In this document: positions 11,436 to 22,330 of the stretch, piece after piece | How the letters are laid out: the number at the start of each line of letters is the position of its first letter | Position numbering within the stretch: position 1 is the first letter of the stretch | Assembly (NCBI RefSeq): GCF_027244095.1 | Contig: NC_069657.1 | Location: forward strand, 307,781,674 to 307,845,673 | DNA: 64,000 bases | Origin: Hemicordylus capensis | Lineage: Eukaryota > Chordata > Lepidosauria > Squamata > Cordylidae | Direction of reading: 5' to 3' | Notes under the pieces: model-generated | Databases searched by the model: none | The model's input: only the letters and a program-made list of their open reading frames with translations | Told to the model about the DNA's origin: nothing | Position numbers and translations under genes: made by a program

Positions 11436-11756
11436 AGGAGAGCTGGTCTTGTGGTAGCAAACATAAATTGTTTCCTTTAAAGCAAGGCCTGCCTTGGTTT
11501 GCATTTGAATGGGAGACCTCATGTGGCCAACTGTAAGATTCCCTTTAGGGAATGGAGTCCTAGTTCAGTGGTAGAGCATCTTCATGCTTACATGCAGAAG
11601 GTCCCAGCTTCACTCCCTGGCATCTCCAAGTAGGGCTGGGACAGACTCCTGCCTGAAAGCTTGGAGAGCTGCTGGCAGTCAGTGAAGGCAATACTGAGCT
11701 AGATAGACCAGTGGTCTGACTCAGAATAAGGCAGCTTCCTATGTTCCTATGTTCCA
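11436..11756 (+). mobile_element. 5S-Sauria-type SINE, nearly full length
   Basis: The 5' end GAGAGCTGGTCTTGTGGTAG leads into a 5S-like segment (GCATTTGAATGGGAGACC). Then come a tRNA-like part with TAGTTCAGTGGTAGAG (A box) and a degraded B box, the shared tail ATACTGAGCTAGATAGACCA, and a terminal CTATGTTCCTATGTTCC repeat. The 3' octamer repeat ATGTTCCT marks the retroposed end. Confidence 0.82.
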
Positions 11757-14035
11757 CTGACTACACATCTTTACTGTCTCCCATTCTCTTGGGGAAAGTA
11801 CAGTTTTGCACTTGAAGACCTTGTCAAGGTGAAGGCAAAACTTGCATCTTTTCATTTATGAGTTTTCATATTCTGACTACAAGGTGAAGTTATCTTAAAT
11901 AAACTGCTATTCCAATCACCAATGACAGTAGAAAGAAACTATTCCTCACCATGTTTCCTTCTTAAAATAGTGGAGCACCTAGGTTGGGAGTGAAATTCCA
12001 GGGAAGGATAAGATCATGAGACAAACTGGAGCCTCCATCCCACCCACCCCATCCACCAAATGAGTTGAAGGCCCTCACTTATAATCACTATCCAGTTAGT
12101 GAGAGATGGCTTGACCCTCATTGTCCATCATCCCAAAGTGATTGGGAAAGAAATGAGTTCTGAAAGAACTGCTACTTTCTTCTTATGATTTTCCCCTGTG
12201 AATGGTTTTAGGAGGAAGACATCAACATCCTGTTCAGTTTCTCCACTAATATTGGGATTGGGATTAGTACCCCAGTCCACAAACCCTCACAGGTAGCAGC
12301 AGGCATCCAACTGCCTAGAAGGATATCGTCATCTCACCTGTGAAACAGATGATTTGTGCTGCATTGCAGACACAAAAACTAAAGTTATTTTAGAAAGGGG
12401 CTGCATTGAAAATGATTGAATGCCTTATATAAACAATGAGTTGAACTGGCTTTGGATGATTTTTCACACTTTTAAAAAAACAAATTGCAATGGGGCTTAT
12501 AGAAGATATATCTACATTACAAATTTCTATCAGTTTTATACTAGTTTAATTGTCACAATTTCTCCTAAAATAATCTTGGAAATTGTTGTTTTGGCAAGGG
12601 TGCCAAAATTGCTAAACCCCATCTCAAAACTACAACTCTCTAGTATTCCCTGGAAAAAGGAATGACTTTTAAACCAATTTGAGTCTACAGTATATGCACA
12701 CCCTTACAGAGCACAAATCCAGACAGCTGTGGTGTTTGTGGGATTCCAAGGTTGTGGTTTTGTTGTAGCCTATATAATAACCAGGAGTCAGCTAGAAGCA
12801 AAAAATAAAATAAAAAATCCAACCACCTACTCTGGACCAGCCTCACTGACTGCTGTGGGACCATTCTGTGGTCAGTGATTTAGGCCTTGGGTCATAACCA
12901 ACCATAAGAACAGGCCAGACATTTGAGGGAATCCACACTGGCAATGTGGACTGGAATTTTGGTTTGGGTTTCCACACATTCAGTTTAATCACAGCTTACC
13001 CTTAAACACAGATCTCCAAAAGCTCACAATACAAGATAAATAAACATTACCTTCATACATTACCCTCATACATCTTGTATGTCCATCCAAGTGGTATATG
13101 TTCCTCCTGAGCGGCACACATTCATTTGTCCTCTTGTGTGCTGTGCCAACATCATGGTGTTGTGTCCACAATTCAGTGGAGCATTTCACCTTTACTTTGT
13201 GTCTTCAAATGTAGTCAGAACAGAGCCCAAGACTCCAGTAGGATCTCCTCACAACAGACTCAGTAAGGGAGTGGCAGAAAATGGCTGCCATCTTCCCCCA
13301 AGGAATGTGAAGAGTGAAGCAAGCAAAAAGTCTGGCATCTGCTCCAACAGACAAAGGGGCGTCTTGAAATATGAGAGGGCAGGGCATGCCCCTCACCACA
13401 TTGTGTGAATACACTAGATATATACTTTTGCACTAAGCTTCCCTAGATCTTTTTAACTTCCTTCCTTAAAACTCTACTTATGGATCTACTGGGACACAAG
13501 GGAAGTGGTTGCAGAGAAAAGGGATTGCTTATGAAAGTACCTTTTGCTCAAACTTCTCTTGAAGTTCCAAAAGTTCTCAAGAAGTCCTTTCACATCTGTC
13601 AGTTTTAATCAGGTTAGCTGACCTAGGCTATAAACTGGCATCCTGAATATTGTGGGTGAGGGTAAGGTTCATGCAGCATGCCCAGTGTGATTTCTTTGAG
13701 CACCAATAGGTTTACTTGTCTATTCTGTTTTCTGCCAGATAGCATCACAGTTACTAGCATTTAATGTGCGAGTTTCAGTCTGGGAGCAGGGATGAACAAA
13801 ATCATCCACTTTCATTTCTTCTGATTGTATGATGCAACCAATGCCTGGACCAATTCATGCAGAATTTCCTGTGTAGTGATGTAAATAAGTCACTCTTTCT
13901 TTTGTTTTACTGAATTGTTGCTTTTGTGAATGTTCTGAAACTTGTACAGATTGTTATTTGCCACACCCTGGAAATGTTATTTTTGTATTTACTTTCAGAC
14001 CATCATCAATGTATAGGATACAGTACTTCATAACG
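11757..14035 (-). other. COL12A1 intron 2, no recognised feature
   Basis: I see no exon, RNA gene or clear mobile element here. Short fragments may be decayed repeats. Confidence 0.5.
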
Positions 14036-14300
14036 GAGCCACCTAATGGCCCAGCAGGGAAATAACTTGATTAGCAAGACAGAGGCTGCCAGTTCAAATC
14101 CCCATTGGTATGTTTCCCAGACTATGGGAAAACACCTATATCAGGCAGCAGCGATATAGGAAAATGCTGAAAGGCATCATCTCATACTGCATAGGAGATG
14201 GCAATGGTTAAATCCCTCCTGTATTCTTCCAAAGACAATCACAGGGTTCTGTGGTCGCCAGGAGTCAACATTGACTCGACAGCACACTTTACCCTTTACT
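14036..14300 (+). mobile_element. tRNA-derived SINE with Bov-B-like 3' tail
   Basis: The head is GAGCCACCTAATGGCCCAGC and the B-box-like stretch is AGTTCAAATCCCC. The body contains CTATATCAGGCAGCAGCGAT and the 3' tail CTGTGGTCGCCAGGAGTCAA then GACTCGACAGCACACTTTACC. That tail is the Bov-B LINE-related 3' end carried by widespread squamate SINEs. Confidence 0.82.
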
Positions 14301-14574
14301 TCATCAGGAGGGAGTGAAAGTCCCTACCCAATGTGGTTACAACCTACACCTTGATAGTAAGGAGTAAACAGAGATGAATGATTTCGTTTGCAAAGAGATG
14401 GGTGATGTCTATAATAAGGAAGTCTGGGCAGAAAGTTACAATAGTAAAGGAGAGAGGTAACCAGAGAGTTTTAGCTTCCAGAACTGAATTGAACCAGGAC
14501 ACAGCAAACTGCAATGTGGACAGTGTCAGAAAAAGATCCATTCAACACAAACCCAACATAATAAATCCATTGAG

Positions 14575-16198
14575 CAGGGCCGGATTAACATAGTAGCAAA
14601 TGTAGCATTTGCTACGGGCCCCGCGTTTTCTAGGGCCCCGCACGCCTGGCTTGAACGTCTGCCCCTTCTTTCTGCTCTCTATTTGGTGCTCTCTGCTGAT
14701 TCTCCTCATTGCCTGCTGCTGCCCATTTTCATCTCTGGCATCGCTCGCCTTGCTCGAGGGCGTTTAAGCAAGGTCTTCCTGGCACCATGGTGTTGATTGG
14801 GTTATCTATTATGTTCAGCAGCATGGGAGGGGAGTAGTAAGAACAACAATAGGAACAGGTAGCTTGCAAAGGGGTCTCAAAGATAACTTAATCCCCAGGG
14901 AGTTGGTCCTTATTTGTTTAAACTGTAAAAGTTTTTAAAAACATACACACAGAGAGTAAAAGAAATAAAAGCAGTTTAGATTAAAAAAACAACTAACTAT
15001 TAATGCCGGGCAGAAGAAAGGAAGCTAAAGAAGATGCTAGTTGAATGTTGTCAGCATTTTCTGACTGACTGGGAGAGGGTAAAGATAAACAATCAGAACG
15101 TGTACCTTTAAGAGGAAAAAGAAAGCTGGAAGTAACTCAGATGCACGGCAAGAGGAGTCTCAAAGTTTAGTGGATCAATTGAGGGGACCTTGAAGGGAGA
15201 TAATATTATGGTCTTGTTGGGTAAGGTCACTTATATCCTCCTTTAGTATCTAGTGCTGTTGGGAGGGAATTTGTGATCATTGCTTTTCAAGGAACTGCCA
15301 AATTTAAGGTGAGCTCCTTTCCTCTCCTCTAGAACTGAAATAACTACTGCTGCGTTGCCAACTTCATTAGCTTTACATTGGGATGCCCGTTGAAATTGTG
15401 CAAAGATAAACGGAGGCTGCAAACCTAAACACACTTACTAGAGAGTAAGGCTCATTGAGTTCAGTGGGACTTACTTCTGAGTAAACATGCTTAGGGTTGC
15501 ACTGAATGATTTGTGCATTTCCTCCTTTTAATATTAAGCGTGTTAGTGTAATTTAGATTGAAAGAGGCTGTGCCTCCTGCCAAAAGATTGTCTTTTGGAT
15601 ACTTCTGTTTTCATGGAAATTGCTAATGCACCTCATCATAATCACATTCATTTGCAATGCATCAACTATTTTAAATATACATCTGCTTTCCTGTCAGGCT
15701 TGCACAAGAGGTTAAACGTATATTCTTAATATTGTCAAATGGCCCTTTTAATGTGATGGCTGCCGGGATCCAATATGTTCTGCACACAGTGGAGTCAAAC
15801 ATCCACTGTTGTGTGCCAAAATTGCTAATAGGTTCAGATTTCTCAAAGTACAGAATTCCTGAGAACCTTTTAATTTAAACATTCAGGGTTTTGTTCCCCA
15901 CCCCCTTTCTCTTTGTGAAAATAACTCCAAAGGAGAACCCATGGTCAGGAGTCACAAAAGTGTGTGTGTGAGTGTGTGTGTGTGTGGGGGGGGGTGTTTT
16001 GCAAAGTTTGTTGACTGGCTGGCTCAGCTGAGTGGAGGCATGGGGCGGTTGGTGGGGGCGCACTAGGCAAATGAAATAATTGAATTACTTTACTATGCAA
16101 GTAAACAATTTATGTTTCAATATTTATGTGCATTTTTAAAATTTGGGGCCCCTTCATAACATATGCTACAGGCCCCACACTAGCTTAATCCGGCCCTG
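14575..16198. mobile_element. 1.6-kb non-autonomous hAT element
   Basis: The ends are CAGGGCCGGATTAA and its exact complement TTAATCCGGCCCTG. The flanks CCATTGAG (14567-14574) and CCATTGGG (16199-16206) match at seven of eight bases, an 8-bp target duplication. The subterminal regions share the words TGCTACGGGCCCC and TGCTACAGGCCCC in inverted positions. The interior shows no transposase frame. It carries a short palindromic repeat at 15417-15503 and a GT/G-run at about 15961-15996. Confidence 0.9.
15417..15503. repeat. Short palindromic interspersed repeat (about 87 bp)
   Basis: It begins TGCAAACCTAAACACACTTA and ends CATGCTTAGGGTTGCA, the inverted ends. Between them is TTCAGTGGGACTTACTTCTG. 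A second copy is at 26861-26945 and a weaker one near 36455-36535. It looks like a small MITE. This copy lies inside the hAT element at 14575-16198. Confidence 0.6.
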
Positions 16199-16311
16199 CC
16201 ATTGGGGGAAAATGACCTGAAAAGGAACTTCACCACATTAAAAATATAGTTGTGCCAGCTGATAATCATAATGAGATGGGTCACAATCTGACACCACACC
16301 CTTTGCATCAT

Positions 16312-16534
16312 GAGCCCCTGGTGGCGCAGTGGTAAAAACTGCCGCCCTGTAACCAGAAGGTTACAAATTCAATCCTGACCAGGGGCTCAAGGTTGACTCA
16401 GCCTTCCATCCTTCCGAGGTCGGTAAAATGACTGCCCAGAAATGTTGGGGGCAATATGCTAAATCATTGTAAACCGCTTAGAGAGCTCCGGCTATAGAGC
16501 GGTATATAAATGTAAGTGCTATTGCTATTGCTAT
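16312..16534 (+). mobile_element. Sauria SINE
   Basis: The tRNA-like head GAGCCCCTGGTGGCGCAGTG carries the A box. The body has CTCAAGGTTGACTCAGCCTT and GAGGTCGGTAAAATG. The tail GTAAACCGCTTAGAGAGCTC runs to GCGGTATATAAATGTAAGTG and a (CTATTG)n end. A sister copy lies at 55413-55641. Confidence 0.88.
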
Positions 16535-17955
16535 ATCTCTTGAGCATGCTCACACATGCATTTGCACATATTGAAAGCCTATGGTTTACATTCAGGCAGT
16601 CAGGTGCATGCCAGATATGAAGTGGAAAAGGGTTGCCATTCTTTTTTCTGGCAGGTCTGCTGTGCCATTTGCACAGCTCAATTTGCAGATTAAAGGTTCA
16701 AGAAAGAATCCCTTCTAGGAAAAGTGATGACCATAGAGAAAGAGAGCAAGGCACTGGATATATATTTACTTTCTACCAACCTCTGTGGGGTCAGTTATTG
16801 CCTCTGCAGCTACTGTGTCTGACCTTCCAGTACTATGCCAATGTTGCCAGATGAGTCAGGAGTTCTTATATATAGGCACAAGAATCAAGGGCTCCTCCAG
16901 GTGTGGGACTTTTTGTGCTCTCCTATACAACTATTCAAGAACGCAGGGTTGCTAATATGAGCAGCAGGGTGGCAGTTCTTATTCTCAAGTCTGTTTGTGC
17001 AGGCTGCACTCCTTTGGCAGTGTTTTACTGGGGAAGCGGAGTGAACAGAGTTAGGTTTTGAGAGCAGACAAGAGAGTACCTTTCACCCTTTAAGGAAAGT
17101 TAGGTGCTAGAAAGAGCAGAGAGGCCAGTGGTCACGCCTGCTTGAGATGAGAAAGGGAAATCCCCAGCGGGAGAGTCTTTCACACCGGAAGAAACTGAGA
17201 ACGCAGAGGCCCTGGAAGAGGATCCCAGACGGACAATCTGGCAGGACTGATCAAGGGCCAATCTGATCTGCAAAAGTCATGGCTGTCCCAGGAGGCGCGG
17301 CGGGCGGTTCTGGCTCCTTAAACAGGAGCCAGAAACAGCCTCCTCCTTCTGCTGTCCCACAAGACTGACTCGCGGTGGGGGGGGCGGCGGGATGGCTCTT
17401 TCCCTCTTCTCTAGGCCCAACAAAACACGCAGGCAGCCAGATTCTGTTGGAGTGCTTTATTTTATCAAGGATTTTTTTAAAGGGGGTGGGGGGGGGAGGA
17501 CAATACCACGGGCGTGCGTGTGCCTATTAGATGCGCGCAGTACAAAGCGAAGCGATTCAACCACAGGAGGGCGTGTGCCTGTGCCAGCGCTCCGGGGCTT
17601 CTCCCGCGCATTAGCGAGAGAGCTTTCAAGTCCGCACAAGCGTCTTCTTCTCCCTGAGCGCTCAGCCTCGGGGCGGGAGAGTGGGGGAGGAGGCGAGGGA
17701 GGGCCGAGCAGGGCAGCTGCCGGCTGCAAGGCCAGGGACGCCGGTGTGGACAGCACACCGGCCAGAGTACAGAGCAGTGGAGGGAGAGAGCAGAAAGGAG
17801 CGACGCCGCTGGAGTTGCTCCCTGGAATGGAAGAAACCACAACAAAAGACGGGAAGGCAGAGAGAGCCAAGGGGAGCAGTGACACGCACGAGAGAAACAC
17901 GGGTGTTATTCTGCACCATCATCACTCGGGAGGGGTAACGGAAGGGGTGGTTTAC

Positions 17956-18069
17956 CTTCAGCCTCTGTCGAGCAGAGGAGCAGGAGAGCTGCGTAAAAAG
18001 CAGCCACTGGGGCCGCGGAGAGCCTGGTCTTCATCGCTGTCCTTTCGGATCACAACCGCATGAATCAAT
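17956..18069 (-). CDS. COL12A1: COL12A1 exon with start codon and signal peptide
   Basis: The minus strand reads ATG at 18034-18032 and encodes MKTRLSAAPV, then AAFYAALLLLCSTEAE and one G (17956) that completes the first codon of the FN3 exon. It has a basic start, a hydrophobic core AAFYAALLLLC and a TEA|E cleavage site, so it is a secretion signal. Chicken and human end likewise in SSIEAEV. The donor is GTAAAC. The acceptor above 18069 is CGCCACAG after a long pyrimidine tract, so 18035-18069 is 5' leader and a further non-coding exon must lie upstream. The start has G at -3. A four-codon upstream reading frame lies at 18050-18061. Confidence 0.93.
18050..18061 (-). promoter_or_regulatory. 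Minimal upstream reading frame in the COL12A1 leader
   Basis: In the leader of the start exon the minus strand reads ATG CGG TTG TGA, a complete frame for Met-Arg-Leu. Its stop ends 15 nt before the collagen start codon. The base at -3 is T, so the context is weak. Such a frame could reduce or gate translation; this is inference. Confidence 0.5.
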
Positions 18070-18259
18070 CTGTGGCGAGAAGAAGGGGCGGGGGGGGGGG
18101 CAAAGAATCAGCACGGATCTGCTCAAGACAGGACCGGATGAGGAGAGGAGAGGCTGGAAAGGAGAGCTCCAGACCAGACCACTTTCTTCGCCCCCAGCCC
18201 GTCCTCTTCCCAATGTCCACCAATCCACCACGCACCTCTAGACCTGAAAGCCACCCCAA

Positions 18260-21200
18260 GCTCAGATACTCAGGGGGCCTTCTTGGAGGCAGAAAAGCGT
18301 GTGTTTACAGTGTTAATAATCTATAATCTAGGTTTACAGTAATTGATCTATATCGCTCCCGGCAGTGTAAATGAGGCTATATATAACATAAGCAAAGGGC
18401 AGGCCCCTACCTGCCCCGAGAATCTGCCTCGCAATAACCACCTAATGTTGCTGTTGCCCTTGCAGCACCCTTCCCTCCTATCAGCTACGGAAGAAAAATG
18501 AAAGCCTAACTTTACTCTCGAAGCGAAGGCCAAAATCCCAGGGGCGTTTTATTAAGAGGCCTTCGTGATCTCCGGGGAATCTCCTCCTGCTTCAGTTGAT
18601 GGGCATTGCCACCGTCCACACGTTCTGTGCCCTTACTACACGCTAATGCGTCACTCAGAGCGAGTGTGTAGGCAGTATAGGGGAGAGAGACTAGTGGGTA
18701 TCTGCAAGAAGGCAGAATCAGTGGCACCGGGGTGGGGCTGTTTCTGCGGCTGCGCTCCCTTGTCCTCGGCTGACCTGGCAGGGCGGGGGCTCCCCCTCTC
18801 CTCTTTCCCCCCAACCCTTTGCCAACCAGCGTTGTTGCGGTGGAATTCTTAGGGAGGCAAAACCGTGGTGGTGCCAGAACTAACTACTAAAACATGCCTA
18901 GTAGTGACCGAGGAGAAGCTAGGATGTGAAAAGCCACTCCCCAAGTGTGTCCAACCCCACAGAAGTGAAAAGGTGGGCGGAAGACTTTCAAAGGGCTTTC
19001 TGGTGGCACAGAGAGCTCAGGGAGCTCGCGATGAGTTTGTAAATCCACTTCCCTGCTTGGCCATCTGTAGAGCCAAAAGTCTGGTGCATTTAGACCTGCG
19101 TTTCTGCTTTTCACACGTGCACGCCAGGCCAGCAGCAGGGGAGAGGCTCCACTGCTCTTTCAGCTGCGTGTGTGAAGTCAACGATCCTGGAAGCGGCGAG
19201 GAATCTCAGCCGCCTCCTCCTTACCCCCGTTCCTGAGGGAACGCAGGAGCCAGCTGAGCTCCAGTGATGGCTAATTCAGAAATCCCTTCTCTCTATCTTC
19301 ACTTTTTTTTCTTCTTTTTTTGCACTGAATCAACCCAAAGGCCTCTTTCGGCTGGGATTTCATTTGGCTTCTTTTTCACAACTGTTGAAACACTTAGTTA
19401 AGGATGACTTTAGAAGTCTCGGGGTAGTTTGGAAATTGTAATAAAACCACTATGCCTACAAATATGCAGCTCCTCTGTTTCTTCTTCTTCTAAGGTCTGA
19501 AACAAATTATACACAAGGGATGTAACATACCACTGAAACTGGACGCCTACGTCTAGTAGTCCCTGACGTAGCCAGATCGTTTGGTTCACGATCTGTCAGA
19601 GGGAGACCAGCTCTCTCCAGTGCAGGATGGAGGCCAAGGGATCAGATTCATCGGTCTAGAAATATACGAACTTGGCTGCAGTACTCAAGCCACCTATTCT
19701 GGAGCAATCCTCTTGAACTGTTCTTTCCCAATCAAGACAGTGTCCGTGTGTATTCCAAGCAAGCACATTCTTGTATTGTTGGGGGTGGGGGCAGGATTTT
19801 GCATCCTGAATGATGTCGAAATTCACTTTTAACCAACGCAAGTATCTAGTCCTTCTGGCTGGAAAGATGGGCCTGAATACATGCTACGCATTTTCTGTAA
19901 AATCTCAACTGAGGGGAAATCTCAACTTAACTAGGCTCAGTGGGATGTCCAGTAGCTAGCACAGCTTCTTGGATTCTCTTTATGTCTGCCAAAAGTATAA
20001 TTTGAGGAAGGGAACCGCCCAGAGACGAAAGTTTGGGGCAGTGTACAAATTTAATAAATAAAACAAAAAATAAATAAAATAATAATTGTTAAGAAAAACT
20101 AAATATTTGCATATTGAATGTAAACAGCTCCTGGCACACATGTGCCACTGCCACTTCATACACGTTCATAAGCAGCGGCAGTAGGAAAAGATATCTTTTG
20201 GCATCAGGAAGGTCTCAAATTCAGTCTCTGTTTTTTTAGCAGGTATGCGATATGTTTTTTAATCTGCTTGCTCAAGGTTCTTTGGCCACAATCCAGCACA
20301 GATTTACACCCGATTAGTCGGCATTCCCCAGTGAAAAATGCTGCACTCCAACAGGCACTTACTCCTGAAGAAGAAGTAGTCCCATGTATATGCCTCAGAT
20401 TTAGTGCTGTTCGTGTGCCTAACTGTGCTCTGGATTGTGGACTCCCTACTGGTCCTTGATCCAAAATTCTTTTGACATCGACAGCCAGATCTATATTCTC
20501 TTGTGAATAGTTGGGTGAAGACTCTGAAGTGAGGTTCTCAGGGATGGGAACGGTACCATACTATGGGGTAGCAGGTCTTAAAATGTGTGTGCGTGCGTGT
20601 GTCTATCCTTTCGTTTCAGACTGACGGGGTGGGAGGGAGATGCACAAGTAATTAAGGAATAGACTTTAATCACCAGAACACTGCCAACACCAAACCACAA
20701 AAAGCAGCACAGTTGGCATAAATCATTAGCCGATTAACAGCTCGGGGGCGAGGGGAATAGTTCTGTGCTGTGTAAAGAGAGTGTTTTTTTTTAAAAAAAG
20801 CGGTGGGGGGGGAGAAAAGAAACCGAAGACACGTTTAATCACCGTAAGAAACTGACAAGATTCGACAATACCTTCCTGGTCCCTGCCCAAGTGCTGGCAC
20901 TCAACAGAAACAGTGCGCGCGCGCATACACACACCTTATTTTTAATTGCCGTGTAATTAACTGCTTGACACCCAGAATATTATACACACTAGCACCACCT
21001 GATACATACAATGGACACTCTTTTGCTTTGCGATCAAGCTAGCCTCTCCTGATACCAATAAGTTTTGCTCCTTTCCTATCTCTGCACTTTCTCTCCCTCT
21101 CTCTCAGCTCTGCAATTTTGGGGCGCGGGAGGGGAAAGGAAAGGACGTTCTTGAAACACGTCCACTTCTAAGCACGTCCACTTCAAAGTCATTTCTAGCA

Positions 21201-22330
21201 AAGCACTGAAAAGGAGAAGGGGCTGGCCGGTGGGAGGGGGGGAGAGAGAGGCTTCTGTACGGGATATCTTGCCTGAGCTTAGAGCGCCACCTTTTGAGTC
21301 CTTTTAGGAAAAGGGCCATCTAGCTGGACCAGCAGGAATGAATGCCCAGTTTTCTCTCCTTGCTACTCCCAAAGCAGAATTTCGAGCCATTCCGATCACT
21401 AGTACCCCTCAAAAAACACTGTTTAAAATAGCGAAACTTTTATCGGGTTGCCTAGCAACAATTTCACTAACATTTTGCTTTCAGCTGCAGTGTTTGAGAC
21501 TTGTTTTCCGGTCAGAGGCGAAGGAATACTCCTCTAATTTCGCACTGCCACCGGGACAAAAGCAGGTCTCCCTCATCGATCGATCCTAGTCAGAAAATCA
21601 TTTCGCACACAATGAAAGCCAAAGGGGGGGGGCTGCGCGCGTGGGTATGAGAATAGATAGCGGCGCCTTTGCAAACCCGAAATCGACACGCTCCGAAAGA
21701 GGCAAAAGCGAGCATTTGCCCCAAGAGTGGACAACTGGGAAACGAGGAGAAACGTACTTATAAGGAGTTGCAGCATAGTTAAAGAAGGGATTGGCGGGGT
21801 GGGGGCGAGGAAGGGAAAGAACTTCCTATACCAAACCCGAGCTGTAAAATTGCGATTAAGGAGATTCCTTGCAAGACTTCATTGCCCACACCAACCTCAC
21901 AGAGTAATAAAATAAAGGGGATGAAATCAAGTCACGTTTGAAAAAAGCGCAAAGTACCCACTAAAGTGAGCAATACCACTTCTTTTGTTTTTTTAGTGAA
22001 TTGCTGTCTAGGGTTATGTGCAATCGCCCAAGGAGATTTTGGCTGCAAGAAAAGGACATCCATTTCTATGAAGACTTATCGCAGCCAAGACTCTTTCATC
22101 GCAGAAGCAACCGTCGGATGCCACATAGGCGAAAGGGGAAAGCACCACCTTTTGCGCAGTGTTTCCTCCACCCTCAAATGCTCTTCCTTACAGGTTTCAC
22201 GCGGAAAGGAAACAAAAGAAATCTCCAGCAATAAACTTTGATGATCAAAACCGATTCCACCGAAGACATTTGCATGCCACGCTGCATGTCTAACAAAATC
22301 CAAGATTCCCGTTGCACCTACGCTATCGAG
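18260..22330 (-). other. COL12A1 presumed intron 1, no clear exon
   Basis: This region lies between the start exon and the main CpG island. GC content stays moderately high near 18.5-19.2 kb. The only recognised repeat is an L2 tail at 20011-20088. A CTATATATA word at about 18374 is the only TATA-like sequence near the start exon, and I see no supporting initiator. Confidence 0.45.
20011..20088 (+). mobile_element. L2 LINE 3' end fragment
   Basis: The words GGGAACCGCCCAGAGACGAA and AGTTTGGGGCAGTGTACAAA followed by TTTAATAAATAAA are the L2 3' terminus. The same terminus recurs at about 57670-57712. Confidence 0.75.

Larger units (their letters stand above)
17290..18250. promoter_or_regulatory. 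CpG-rich block over the COL12A1 start exon
   Basis: By eye this stretch is GC-rich with frequent CG dinucleotides, unlike the AT-rich introns around it. It surrounds the signal-peptide exon at 17956-18069. It could be a 5' extension of the promoter island or an alternative promoter. Borders are estimates. Confidence 0.55.

Noticed and set aside
14344-14541. Minus-strand frame MDLFLTLSTLQFAVSWF, considered as an alternative COL12A1 leader
   Set aside because: No phase-1 splice donor follows the hydrophobic stretch, and the exon at 17956-18069 fits in sequence, phase and homology.
17392-18063. Open frame of 223 codons on the plus strand over the COL12A1 start exon
   Set aside because: It is antisense to the real signal exon, low in complexity and explained by few stops in GC-rich DNA.
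18374-18382. CTATATATA as a TATA box for COL12A1
   Set aside because: The start exon's strong splice acceptor just upstream of 18069 shows that transcription starts further upstream, and nothing else supports a promoter here.
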